Part shown: one piece after another, positions 25,964 through 34,933 of the stretch | How the letters are laid out: every line of letters starts with the position of its first letter | How positions within the stretch are numbered: the first letter of the stretch is position 1 | NCBI GenBank assembly: GCA_031291575.1 | Contig: JARLIT010000265.1 | Span: forward strand, 1 to 47,640 | Length of the DNA stretch: 47,640 nucleotides | Reading direction: 5' to 3' | Origin: Ancalomicrobiaceae bacterium | Lineage (GTDB): Bacteria; Pseudomonadota; Alphaproteobacteria; Rhizobiales; Ancalomicrobiaceae | Translations under genes and position numbers: made by a program | The notes under the pieces: generated by a model | Told to the model about the DNA's origin: nothing | Databases searched by the model: none | Seen by the model: only the letters and a program-made list of their open reading frames with translations

Positions 25964-26718
25964 TCGATTCTCCAACCGGCTTTCAGGGAAAAGCGGGCGC
26001 CCATCTTGGGCTCGAGCGACCGCTGGATCACCCGCAATTCGGCGACGACGTGATCGCTGGCGATAGCCTCGGCCGCCTCGGCATCGCCGGCGCCGATCGC
26101 TTCTGCGAGGCCGTTGTGCTGGGCGACGGTGAGGCTCCGCTCCGCGGCATCGAACAGCGGATAGTAGTGCAGGAGGTTCATACGCCGGCCGTAGTCGAGC
26201 GACAGGCGATAGAACTTGCCGAGGAACTGGTTGCCCGTGGCGAACGAAATGGCGCGATGAAAGGCGAGGTTGGCCATGGCGATGGCCTGGATGTCGTCGC
26301 CTTTCACCGCCTCCTCGTAGGCCACGGCGGCGGTGCGGATCTCGTCGAGCGCCTGCGCGTTGCTCACCTCCGAGGCCAGCCGCACGATAGCGCGCGACAA
26401 GAGCACCAGGGTATCCATGTATTCACGGGTATTGCCGAGGTCGTGCGGGGTGACGATCGGGCTGCGACCGTGCAGGAAGGTGACGAGATCCTCGCCCGCC
26501 AGCATCAACAGCGCCTCGCGGATAGGCGTACGCGACAGGCCGAACCGCTCGCCGAGCGCCACTTCATCGAGCGGCGATCCCGGCGCGATCCTGAGCGAGA
26601 GAATATCCTCGCGCAGGTCCTCGTGCACCGCCGTCGATCCGCGCGCGCGCCGGCGTCCGCCGCCGTCATCCGGCTGGGCCGTCGCGTCCGCCTGTTCGTC
26701 ATCCGATCGCTGTTTCAC
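25960..26718 (-). CDS. GntR-family regulator, FCD (FadR) subfamily
   Basis: A 252-residue DNA-binding repressor or activator. The winged helix-turn-helix (about residues 25-95) contains EVALGERFGLSRTPIREAL, and the alpha-helical FCD ligand domain follows with conserved HRAI and the late HNGL histidines that usually bind a metal. GTG at 26718 is chosen because GGGAAGG lies just upstream; an upstream GTG at 26751 is possible. It heads the operon with the M24 and GAF genes and is divergent from the binding-protein gene, so it probably controls both directions. Confidence 0.9.
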   Translation of the reverse strand: MKQRSDDEQADATAQPDDGGGRRRARGSTAVHEDLREDILSLRIAPGSPLDEVALGERFGLSRTPIREALLMLAGEDLVTFLHGRSPIVTPHDLGNTREYMDTLVLLSRAIVRLASEVSNAQALDEIRTAAVAYEEAVKGDDIQAIAMANLAFHRAISFATGNQFLGKFYRLSLDYGRRMNLLHYYPLFDAAERSLTVAQHNGLAEAIGAGDAEAAEAIASDHVVAELRVIQRSLEPKMGARFSLKAGWRIE

Positions 26719-26886
26719 GCTCGCCTTCCCGCCGTTGTGCCGGCTGCCCACTCCGTCCGGGCATCGCTGCCGATCGATCCCTCACCCGTTCTGACCAACG
26801 TCCGCACGTGCCTTGCACCCCATGCAGCCGATCCGCGCGACCCCGATTTAGCCGGCTTTTCCGGCCGTGTCATCGGGCAGATGGCT

Positions 26887-26927
26887 TACAAATACGTCTT
26901 GCATAAAGTTTGTATTATGCTTAGATT
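26887..26927 (+). promoter_or_regulatory. Promoter/operator candidate of the hydantoinase-transport operon
   Basis: In an AT-rich patch, GCATAA (26901-26906) and TTATGC (26915-26920) form a perfect inverted repeat, nested in a wider TACAAA (26888-26893) and TTTGTA (26909-26914) pair. A weak sigma-70 promoter, TTGCAT (26899-26904), 17 bases, TAGATT (26922-26927), overlaps it. A GntR/FCD dimer bound here could block both divergent units. Confidence 0.45.
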
Positions 26928-26981
26928 TTGACGTCCAGTGAATTTCGCCGAAAAATGCGGCAACGAGTGAGGGAAGACGAG

Positions 26982-27983
26982 ATGAGCAGGCAGTTGAAAG
27001 TTTTGCTCGCGTCCGCGGCTTTGGCCGCGTCGACGGCGATCTCCACCGGATCCTCCGAGGCGGCTGACCTCAAGGTCGCCTTTTTCGCCTCTTCGGCCCA
27101 GAACGGCTTCAACCAGGCCGTCTACAAGGGCATTCAAACCAAGGCGAAGGAACTCGGTGTCGAGGTCGCGATCTACGACGGCCAGTTCGACGCGGCCAAG
27201 CAGTACAGCCAGATCGAGGATGTGCTGGCAGGCGGCAAGTTCGACGCCTTCATCGTCGTACCCAACGACACGGTCGGCATCGCCGGGGCCGTCGAGCAAG
27301 TCGGCAAGGCCGGCAAGCCGCTGGCAACCGCGCTGTTTCCGATCGGACCGGACCTGACGAAACTGGAGCCGCAGGTTCCCGGCGTCACCGTCACCGTCGC
27401 CTCCTCTCCGGCGGCCGGGGCCGCGGTGCAGGCCGGGACGGTGGTCGACTATTGCAAGGCCATCGATCCCTGCAACGTCGTCATCCTGATCGGCCAGAAG
27501 ATCTATCCGTTCGACAATCTGCGCTACGAAACCTACCTGAAGGTGTTGGGCGGCCAGAAGAACATCAAGGTCGTAGCGACCGGCGAGGGCAATTACGACC
27601 CGGACAAGTCGCTGACGGTGATGACGGACATCCTGCAGGCCAACAAGAAGATCAACGTCGTCTTGTCGAATGCCGACCAGCATCTGGTCGGGGCGGAGAT
27701 CGCGCTGACCAACGCCGGATACAAGGTCTCCGACCTGTTCCTGTCCGGCGGCGGTGCGGCCTCCATCGCCATCGACGCGATCCGCGAAGGGCGCTGGAAG
27801 AACACCCTCGCCTATTATCCGGTCAGCATGGGATCGTTGGCGCTCGAAGCCGTCGTCAACAAGCTGAAGGCGAAGCCGGGTCCGACGGTCATCGACATGG
27901 ACAAGGTAGGGCCGCTGCCGGCCGTCATCGACAAGGACGTGCTCGACAAGCACCCCGAATTCAAGGGTGAGTGGGCGCAGTAG
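26982..27983 (+). CDS. Sugar-type ABC transporter substrate-binding protein (Peripla_BP_4)
   Basis: A 333-residue periplasmic binding protein of the ribose/autoinducer-2 type. A signal peptide covers about residues 1-28 with cleavage near SSEAA. The mature start LKVAFFASSAQNGFNQAVYKG and the VVPNDTVGIAGAVEQ and LSNADQHLVGAEIAL segments fit the fold. Two cysteines in DYCKAIDPCNV may form a disulfide. AGGGAAGACGAG precedes the start. It leads an operon with hydantoinase subunits and RbsA/RbsC-like genes, an uncommon combination. The ligand is unknown. Confidence 0.88.
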   Translation: MSRQLKVLLASAALAASTAISTGSSEAADLKVAFFASSAQNGFNQAVYKGIQTKAKELGVEVAIYDGQFDAAKQYSQIEDVLAGGKFDAFIVVPNDTVGIAGAVEQVGKAGKPLATALFPIGPDLTKLEPQVPGVTVTVASSPAAGAAVQAGTVVDYCKAIDPCNVVILIGQKIYPFDNLRYETYLKVLGGQKNIKVVATGEGNYDPDKSLTVMTDILQANKKINVVLSNADQHLVGAEIALTNAGYKVSDLFLSGGGAASIAIDAIREGRWKNTLAYYPVSMGSLALEAVVNKLKAKPGPTVIDMDKVGPLPAVIDKDVLDKHPEFKGEWAQ

Positions 27984-28073
27984 TCGCGCCGCCCACAGCC
28001 AATCGATCCCATGCGGCCGCCAATGGCGGCGCCCGTCGAACGAGCCCGTACCTTTGCCTCGGGGAGAGAAGCC

Positions 28074-30098
28074 TTGACTGGCCGGTCCTTTCGCGTGTCC
28101 GCCGATATCGGCGGAACATTCACCGATCTTGTATTCCAGGATGCGCACACCGGACGCTGCGAAGCGTTCAAGGTTCTCTCCACCCCGCAAAATCCGGCGC
28201 TCGCCGTCATCGACGGCATCGGGCAAGCGCTGCCGCAGGACGCGGACGTCGCCTTCTTCATCCACGGCACGACGGTCGGCCTCAACGCCGTGCTGACCCG
28301 GCGCGGCGCCAAGGTGGCGCTCGTCACCACCGAGAACTACCGCGACGTCTATACGATCCAGGGCAACGATCGCGGCGAGATCTTCTCCATCCATTGGCGT
28401 AAGCCGCAGCCGCTCGTGGGGATCCCCGATACCTACACAGTGCACGAGCGGATCGACGCCAAAGGCGAGATCGAAACCCCTGTCGATCCCGCCGATCTCG
28501 CTCGCCTCGTAGCCAAGATCAAAGACAAGGGCTACGAGGCGGTCGCGGTCTGCCTCTTGTTCGCCTTCAAGAACCCGGCGCACGAACTGGCGGTCGAAGC
28601 CTACCTGAGAGAGCACCTGCCCGGCATTCCGGTGGCCCTGTCGCACCGCGTCTCACCCGAATGGCGCGAATTCGCCCGCACCTCGACCACTGTGATGGAT
28701 GCCTATGCCGCCCCGGTCGTGCGCCGCTATCTCGACACGCTGGTCAGCCAGCTCGGCGATCGCCTCGAGGACGGCACGCCGATCCACGTAATGAAGTCGA
28801 ACGGCGGCGCCATGACCGCGATGGCGGCCGCCGAGATCCCACTGCAGACGCTCCTCTCCGGTCCGGTCGGTGGCGCCATCGGCGGACGCACGTTGTCGGC
28901 GACGACCGGCCGACCCAACCTCATTTGCGTCGACATGGGTGGCACGAGCTTCGACGCCAGCCTCATCGTCGGCGGCGAGCCGTCGTCGTCGAACGAGGCG
29001 ACGCTCGAAGGCCTGCCGATCCAGATGTCGGTCGTCGATATCCACGTCATCGGTGCTGGCGGCGGCTCGATCGCCTGGGAGGAAGCGGGCGCGGCGCGGG
29101 TCGGACCGCAATCGGCCGGTTCGGTGCCCGGACCGGCCTGCTACGGGCGCGGGGGCACCGCCGCCACGGTATCGGATGCCAATCTGGTGCTCGGCCGGCT
29201 CGATTCCGCCAATTTCGCCGGCGGCACCATGACGCTCGACGTCGACAAGGCGCGCGCCGCCGTCAGGTCCATCGGCGATCGCTTCGGTCTTTCGACCGAA
29301 GCCATGGCGCAGGGCATCATCGACATCATCAATGCCAAGATGGCCGATGCCATCCGCACCATCACCATCCGCCGCGGCATCGATCCGCGCGACTTCTCGC
29401 TCGTCGCCTACGGCGGCGCTGGCCCGGCCCAGGCCGCCGCTCTCGCCGACCAACTCGACATCGGCGAGATCATCATTCCGGTCATGCCCGGCGCCTTCTC
29501 CGCCTGGGGCATGCTGCAGACCGACGTGCGCCACGACTTCAAGAAGACCTATTACGACTTCTGGGATCAGGTCTCGCCCGAAGCGCTCGATGCCGAACTC
29601 GTCACGCTCGAAGGCGAAGGCCGCGCCTTCCTCATCCGCGAGGGGCTCGGAGCGGATGTCATTTCGTACGAGCGGTTCGGCGATTTCCGCTACCACGGCC
29701 AGGAATATGTGCTGACCATCCCGCTGCCACCCGGCAAGCCCGACATGGCTGCGGTCCGCGCCTCCTTCGATCAGGCCTACGCTGCACAATATGGCCACAG
29801 CGCACCCGATGCGCGGGTGGAAGTGGCAAACCTGCGCGTCGCCGCAGTCGGCCGGCTCGCGCGCCCCGGCATCGCCGATCCGGACGTCGTCCCAGCGACC
29901 GCGCCGCGCTCGCGCAAGGTCTATTTCGGCGGCAAGGAATTCGACACCGCCATCGTCAACCGCGACGAACTCCCCCTCGGCACGATCGTGCCAGGACCGG
30001 CGATCATCGAGGAATCGACTGCTACGACGTTGGTGCCCGACGACTGGCAGGCGACCGTCATCGCCGGCGGTCACATGACGCTGACACGCAAGGGCTGA
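28074..30098 (+). CDS. hyuA: Hydantoinase/oxoprolinase subunit A
   Basis: A 674-residue subunit of the ATP-dependent hydantoinase/5-oxoprolinase/acetone-carboxylase superfamily, which phosphorylates and opens a cyclic amide or carboxylates a ketone. The actin-like ATPase start ADIGGTFTDL is near residue 10, and FIHGTTVGLNAVL, GGTSFDASLI and the IRRGIDPRDFSLVAYGGAGP phosphate motif follow. TTG at 28074 is chosen because GGGGAG lies 7 bases upstream and the family begins a few residues before DIGGTFTD; ATG codons at 28011 and 28023 lack a ribosome-binding site. HyuB follows 13 bases later. The substrate cannot be read from sequence. Confidence 0.88.
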   Translation: MTGRSFRVSADIGGTFTDLVFQDAHTGRCEAFKVLSTPQNPALAVIDGIGQALPQDADVAFFIHGTTVGLNAVLTRRGAKVALVTTENYRDVYTIQGNDRGEIFSIHWRKPQPLVGIPDTYTVHERIDAKGEIETPVDPADLARLVAKIKDKGYEAVAVCLLFAFKNPAHELAVEAYLREHLPGIPVALSHRVSPEWREFARTSTTVMDAYAAPVVRRYLDTLVSQLGDRLEDGTPIHVMKSNGGAMTAMAAAEIPLQTLLSGPVGGAIGGRTLSATTGRPNLICVDMGGTSFDASLIVGGEPSSSNEATLEGLPIQMSVVDIHVIGAGGGSIAWEEAGAARVGPQSAGSVPGPACYGRGGTAATVSDANLVLGRLDSANFAGGTMTLDVDKARAAVRSIGDRFGLSTEAMAQGIIDIINAKMADAIRTITIRRGIDPRDFSLVAYGGAGPAQAAALADQLDIGEIIIPVMPGAFSAWGMLQTDVRHDFKKTYYDFWDQVSPEALDAELVTLEGEGRAFLIREGLGADVISYERFGDFRYHGQEYVLTIPLPPGKPDMAAVRASFDQAYAAQYGHSAPDARVEVANLRVAAVGRLARPGIADPDVVPATAPRSRKVYFGGKEFDTAIVNRDELPLGTIVPGPAIIEESTATTLVPDDWQATVIAGGHMTLTRKG

Positions 30099-30111
30099 GG
30101 AGATCAGAGCC

Positions 30112-31821
30112 ATGAGCACGACGACGGCCGATCCGATCACCACCGAAGTGGTTCGCAATTTCGTCATCTCCTGTGCCCAGGACATGAACGCGGCACTGTG
30201 GCGCTCCGCCTTCTCCTCCATCATCTACGAGGGCCGCGACAGCGCCGTGGCCCTCCTCGATGAAAAGGGCAACATGCTCGGCCAGTCGACCGGCGTGCCG
30301 CTGTTTGTCGGCGCCATCGACGTCTGCGTCCGTCTGGTGATGGAGGCCTATGGCGACGACATCCATCCGGGCGACATCTTCATCCTCAACGATTCCTACC
30401 TGCAGGGCACCCATCTGCACGATGTGACCGCGGTCGGCCCGATGTTCCACGACGGCGAACTGGTCGGCTTCGGCGCGGCGCGCGCCCATTGGCAGGATAT
30501 CGGCGCCATCGACCCGGGCACCACCATGGGCTCGACCTCGATCTATCACGAGGGGCTCCGCCTCGGCCCGACGCGGATCGTGTCGAAGCTGAAGCCGATC
30601 CGCGAGTGGTACGATCTCCTCACCCGCAATACCCGGCTGAAGGAAACGGCGATCGGCGACCTGAACGCCCAGATCACCGCCATCCGCACCGGCGAACGGC
30701 GGCTCGCCCAGGTGCTCGACCGCATCGGCGCCGACACCTATCGGGCGGCCTGCGCCAATATCTTCGAACAGGCGCGCCGCCTCGACCGCGCCGCAATCGC
30801 CGAACTCCAGGACGGCAGCTATTACCGCGAGGGCTATCTCGACAACGACGGCGTCAGCGACGAGCCGGTCAAGGTGGCGCTGACGCTGACGATTGCCGGC
30901 GAGCGCATGATCATCGACCTGGAAGGGTCATCCGGACCGGTGGCGGGCTCGATCAATTGTGGCGCGGTACAGACGGCGTCGCTGCTGCGCCTCGCCTACA
31001 AGACGATGATCAGCCCGGAGCGGGCGATCACCGGCGGATCCTTCTCCACCATGGAGGTGCGGATCCCCGACAAGTGCCTGTTCAATGCCCGCGAACCTTC
31101 CGCCTGCGAATGGTATTTCACCGGGCTCGGGCTGTTGGCGGACCTGATGATCTCCTGCCTCTCCGAAGCCATGCCGCAGAAGGCGACCGCCGCGCACTAC
31201 GGCGATTCCATGGTGGCGGCGTTCTTCAACATGGAGTCCGATCGCGGCCAATGGATCGCGGTGGAGCCGACGGCCGGGGGCTGGGGCGGCCGGGTCGGCG
31301 CCGACGGCGAATCCGCGCTGATCAATCTGGTCAACGGCGGCTTCCGCAACATTCCGGCCGAAGTCTACGAAACCAAATTCCCGGTCAGGGTCGAGGAGTT
31401 CTCGCTGCGCCAGGACTCCGGCGGCCCCGGCCATTGGCGCGGCGGCACGGGCGTCATCCGCAGCTACCGGCTGATGCAGGACTGTTTCGCCGCGCTGTGG
31501 TTCGAGCGCGCGCGGACGCCGGCCTGGGGGCTCAACGGCGGCAAGGACGGCCAAGGCCCCTTCAACGAAATCGTCTATCCCGACGGCAGGCGCGAGACGC
31601 CGCTCAAAATGCGGGCCAAGCCATTTCCGAAGGGGACGCTGGTCGTCACCCGCACCGGTGGCGGCGGCGGCTATGGCGACCCGTTGGCGCGCCCGTTCGG
31701 TGAGGTCGCGTTCGACGTCGCCTGCGGCATCGTCTCGCCAGAGGCCGCAGCCAAAGACTATGGCGTGGTCATTGCTTCCGACGGCAGCTTGGATATTGCA
31801 CGCAGCACGCCGCGTCCCTGA
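30112..31821 (+). CDS. hyuB: Hydantoinase/oxoprolinase subunit B
   Basis: A 569-residue partner of HyuA. Family features are ITTEVVRN near the start, the ILNDSYLQGTHLHDVT metal-type region, the FGAARAHWQDIG stretch, GGGFRN-like NGGFRNIPAE, and the C-terminal SGGPGHWRGGTG and TGGGGGYGDPLARP. AGGAG lies 10 bases ahead of the start. The A and B subunits are separate, as in N-methylhydantoinase and bacterial acetone carboxylase. No gamma subunit of acetone carboxylase is nearby, which favours a hydantoinase/oxoprolinase-like role. Confidence 0.92.
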   Translation: MSTTTADPITTEVVRNFVISCAQDMNAALWRSAFSSIIYEGRDSAVALLDEKGNMLGQSTGVPLFVGAIDVCVRLVMEAYGDDIHPGDIFILNDSYLQGTHLHDVTAVGPMFHDGELVGFGAARAHWQDIGAIDPGTTMGSTSIYHEGLRLGPTRIVSKLKPIREWYDLLTRNTRLKETAIGDLNAQITAIRTGERRLAQVLDRIGADTYRAACANIFEQARRLDRAAIAELQDGSYYREGYLDNDGVSDEPVKVALTLTIAGERMIIDLEGSSGPVAGSINCGAVQTASLLRLAYKTMISPERAITGGSFSTMEVRIPDKCLFNAREPSACEWYFTGLGLLADLMISCLSEAMPQKATAAHYGDSMVAAFFNMESDRGQWIAVEPTAGGWGGRVGADGESALINLVNGGFRNIPAEVYETKFPVRVEEFSLRQDSGGPGHWRGGTGVIRSYRLMQDCFAALWFERARTPAWGLNGGKDGQGPFNEIVYPDGRRETPLKMRAKPFPKGTLVVTRTGGGGGYGDPLARPFGEVAFDVACGIVSPEAAAKDYGVVIASDGSLDIARSTPRP

Positions 31822-31838
31822 GCGCGCCCGGAGCCCCG

Positions 31839-33368
31839 ATGGCCGAACCCGAGACATTCGTCAGGCTCATCAACGTCGGCAAGGAATTCGTCGGCGTGCC
31901 GGTGCTGAAAGACGTCAGCCTCGATTTCCGCGCCGGCGAGATCCATGCGCTGGTCGGAGAGAACGGCGCCGGCAAGTCAACGGTCGGCAAGATCGCCGGC
32001 GGCTATTACAGCCGCACGTCGGGGGAACTCGAAATCTTCGGCGAGCGGGTCGGCGCCTGGGATCCGGCCTCGGCACTTGCCCGCGGCATCGCCATGATGC
32101 ACCAGGAACTGCAGCTGGTGCCCGATCTGAGCGTCGCCGAGAACGTCTTTCTCGGCATCGAGCACAATGCCCGCGGGTTTCTGAAGCGCAACGAGGCCCG
32201 CCGGCTCGCCGATATCGTCGAGATCTGCGGCTTCGAGCTCGATCCACACGCCAGAGCCGGATCGCTGCCGATCGCCGAGCAGCAGAAGATCGAGATCATG
32301 CGGGCGATCGCGCGCGACGCCCGCGTCATCGTCATGGACGAACCGACATCCTCCTTGACCGCCGACGAGGCCGAACGGCTGCATGCGACCATGCGCCGGC
32401 TGCGGGGCATGGGGCGCACCGTCATCTATGTCTCGCATTTCCTCGACCATGTGCTCGCCATCGCCGACCGCGTGACGATCATGCGCGAGGGCCGCGTGGT
32501 CAGGACGAGTTCGGCGGCGGATGAGACCAAGGCGAGCATCGTTTCCGGCATGCTCGGGCGCAGCGACGCCGATGTCGCCTATCCCGACAAGACGCGATCG
32601 GAGGCGGAGCGCGCCACACCGATCCTCAGCGTGCGCGGGCTATCGGCATCGACCGGCATCCGCGACGTATCGCTCGACGTCCATCCCGGCGAGATCGTCG
32701 GCCTCATCGGCCTCGTCGGCTCAGGCCGCAGCGAGATCGCCCGGGCCATTTTCGGAGCCGATGTGGCAACGGCCGGAGAGGTCCGCATCGCCGGCATCCC
32801 CTACCCGGCCCGCACGCCGGCCGCCTCGATCGAGCACGGCATTGCCTTCGTTCCGGAAGACCGGCGCAGACAAGGCCTAGTGCTGACCCAGTCGGTCCGG
32901 CCGAACATGACGCTGCCGCATCTGCCGTTCTTCTCCAGATCCGGCTTCATGCGGCGACGCAGCGAATTCGACCGGGTGAAGGAATTGATCGGCCATCTCG
33001 GCGTGACGCCGGGCCATGTCGACGGCGCAGTCGCCACCTATTCCGGCGGCAACCAGCAGAAGGTGCTGCTCGGCAAGTGGATCATGCGCGATCCCAGGAT
33101 CGTCATCCTCGATGAGCCCAGTCGCGGCGTCGATCTCGGCGCGCGCCGACGCATCCACGAGTTCATCGTTGAACTGGCGCGAAAAGGCGCGGGCGTGCTG
33201 TTGATCTCCTCGGAGATCGAGGAGGTCCTTGGCCTCGCCCACCGCGCCTATCTGGTCCACGCAGGTCGCGTCGTCGGCGAGGTCGTTCCCGAAGACACCA
33301 GCATGGATCAGGTGCTGTGGTCGCTGTTCCACGCAGGTGATCCCTCCGGCTCACACAGGAGCGCATAG
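31839..33368 (+). CDS. Sugar-type ABC transporter, duplicated ATP-binding protein (RbsA/MglA type)
   Basis: A 509-residue cytoplasmic ATPase with two nucleotide-binding domains in one chain. The first has Walker A GENGAGKST (residues 40-48) and Walker B VIVMDEPTSSL. The second has signature YSGGNQQKVLLGKW and Walker B ILDEPSRGVDLG; its P-loop reads GLVGSGRSEIA, as is usual for the second domain. It lies 17 bases after HyuB and one base before the permease gene. Confidence 0.93.
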   Translation: MAEPETFVRLINVGKEFVGVPVLKDVSLDFRAGEIHALVGENGAGKSTVGKIAGGYYSRTSGELEIFGERVGAWDPASALARGIAMMHQELQLVPDLSVAENVFLGIEHNARGFLKRNEARRLADIVEICGFELDPHARAGSLPIAEQQKIEIMRAIARDARVIVMDEPTSSLTADEAERLHATMRRLRGMGRTVIYVSHFLDHVLAIADRVTIMREGRVVRTSSAADETKASIVSGMLGRSDADVAYPDKTRSEAERATPILSVRGLSASTGIRDVSLDVHPGEIVGLIGLVGSGRSEIARAIFGADVATAGEVRIAGIPYPARTPAASIEHGIAFVPEDRRRQGLVLTQSVRPNMTLPHLPFFSRSGFMRRRSEFDRVKELIGHLGVTPGHVDGAVATYSGGNQQKVLLGKWIMRDPRIVILDEPSRGVDLGARRRIHEFIVELARKGAGVLLISSEIEEVLGLAHRAYLVHAGRVVGEVVPEDTSMDQVLWSLFHAGDPSGSHRSA

Positions 33369-33369
33369 A

Positions 33370-34347
33370 ATGGCCGACACCTCCACGTCCCCGCTGACGG
33401 CAAGCCGGCGGTTCGGCCCAGGCAGCTTCACGCCGCTGCAGGTCTTCAGATCCTACGCGGTGGCAGTGATGATCCTGCTGCTGATGACGGCTCTGAGCCT
33501 CATGAGCGATTCCTTCCTGACGACGCAGAACCTGATCAACATCCTCAATCAGAATGCGCCGCTGGCCATCATGGCCGCGGCGATGACGCTGGTGATCATC
33601 TGCGGCGGCTTCGACCTGTCGGTCGGAGCCGGCTTTTCGGTGGCGGCGGTCTCGGCCGCCTGGATCGCCCTGCACGTCAGTCCCACTCTCGGGCTCGCAC
33701 TCGCCCCCTTGGTCGGACTGGTGCTCGGCGTGATCAACGGCTTGATCATCACCAAGCTCAGGCTCCACTCCTTTCTGGCGACGCTGGCGACGGGACTGAT
33801 GTTCCGTGGCATCGCCATCCTGATCTCCAGCGGCAAGCTCATCGCGGTCCGCATGCCGGAGTTCACCTGGCTCGGCCGCGACAAGATCGGCCCCGTCTAT
33901 ATCGCCGTGCTCGTCATGATCGCCTTTGCGATCGTGCTGATGGTCCTCCTCAATCGCACGACGCTCGGCCGAAAGATCCTGGCGGTCGGCGGCAATGAGG
34001 AGGCGGCAATCCTCTCCGGCATCCGCACCAGCCGCATCAAGATCCTGGCGTTTGCCATCACCGGACTGGCAGCGGGCCTGGCCGCCGCCATCTCGGTGTC
34101 GCGCGTCTCCATGGGCCAGCCGACGGCCGGCGCAGGTCTCGAACTCGATGCCATCGCCGCCGTCATCATCGGCGGAACCAGCATCTACGGCGGGCGCGGT
34201 GCCATCTGGCGCTCGCTCGCCGGCGTCTTCATGCTCGCCCTGATCAATAACGGCTTCAACATTCTGAACGCCGATCCGTTCTTCAAGGACTTCACCACCG
34301 GCTTCATCATTGTGGTGGCGGTGGCGATCAGCGCGATCGGCCGCTGA
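33370..34347 (+). CDS. Sugar-type ABC transporter permease (RbsC type)
   Basis: A 325-residue inner-membrane permease with 8-10 predicted helices and the BPD_transp_2 signature CGGFDLSVGAGFSVAA (about residues 77-92) and NGLIITKLRLHSFLATLATG. The ATG comes one base after the ATPase stop. Only one permease is encoded, so a homodimer is likely. This ends the five-gene transporter/hydantoinase operon. Confidence 0.92.
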   Translation: MADTSTSPLTASRRFGPGSFTPLQVFRSYAVAVMILLLMTALSLMSDSFLTTQNLINILNQNAPLAIMAAAMTLVIICGGFDLSVGAGFSVAAVSAAWIALHVSPTLGLALAPLVGLVLGVINGLIITKLRLHSFLATLATGLMFRGIAILISSGKLIAVRMPEFTWLGRDKIGPVYIAVLVMIAFAIVLMVLLNRTTLGRKILAVGGNEEAAILSGIRTSRIKILAFAITGLAAGLAAAISVSRVSMGQPTAGAGLELDAIAAVIIGGTSIYGGRGAIWRSLAGVFMLALINNGFNILNADPFFKDFTTGFIIVVAVAISAIGR

Positions 34348-34678
34348 AACCCGGCCATCGCTGCAAGCCGGCCTCTCTCCCGGCAATGGCATTGTCGATC
34401 CTGCTCCCACATGGAGAGAGCGCCGCGGCACCGGCTGGCGCCGACCGCCTTCACCGCACTCACCAGCTTTGCCCGGCCATCAATTTCAGGCCGTCGCGGC
34501 AGCGCCGATCGCGTCCCCTGAAGCCGTGATAATATAATAAATCCAATTTCTTATGTCGGCTTCTTGATGATCGCCGCTCGGCGCCGATCGACATCTCATG
34601 TCCCATGCGGCAAGCCCATCTTCGACGTGCAGCCCGGGCCCGGCCTCGGGCGTCGCCGAGGTCGGCACGCGTCGAATT

Positions 34679-34690
34679 TGTCATTTGACA
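34679..34690. promoter_or_regulatory. Palindromic operator candidate TGTCA-TT-TGACA
   Basis: A perfect 5-2-5 palindrome. The TGACA half-site recurs at 34716-34720 within TTTTGACAAAT, where it may also serve as a -35 element. Both lie upstream of the ABC operon. The SorC-DhaK regulator encoded at the far end of the cluster is a possible ligand, but this is inference. Confidence 0.35.
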
Positions 34691-34723
34691 GCACGAACTG
34701 GAAAATGTATGATTTTGACAAAT

Positions 34724-34743
34724 GGGAGGAATACATGACGTAG
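34724..34743 (+). other. Strong ribosome-binding site with two-codon frame ATG-ACG-TAG
   Basis: GGGAGGA (34724-34730) is followed 4 bases later by ATG (34735), then ACG and TAG. The signal is better than that of most real genes here, yet the frame stops at once. It may be a leader, or the leftover start of a decayed gene. Confidence 0.4.
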
Positions 34744-34883
34744 AATCATGACATCGATAACGATAGTTGTGATCATGTCTGCACGACCTACAGTATCATC
34801 TCCAGCTATAGCTATCTCGTTTGGCACAAGAATTCCGCGCTGCGGCAATTTTTGTCGACGGTGATCTATATGCTGTGACGCTA

Positions 34884-34899
34884 TTGACCAAATGGTTGC
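34884..34899. promoter_or_regulatory. TTGACCA-AA-TGGT palindrome
   Basis: TTGACCAAATGGTTGC shares TTGACCA-N2-TGG with the site at 10556. It matches 11 of 14 RutR consensus positions and sits about 77 bases before the permease start at 34976. The binding protein is unknown. Confidence 0.35.
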
Positions 34900-34916
34900 A
34901 CGGTCCAGCCTCGTGA

Positions 34917-34933
34917 CTTGCCTGACAGGCAAG
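34917..34933. promoter_or_regulatory. Perfect 17-bp palindrome ahead of the second ABC operon
   Basis: CTTGCCTG-A-CAGGCAAG has 8-bp arms around one central base, 43 bases before the permease start. It could be an operator or a small RNA hairpin in the leader. Confidence 0.45.
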
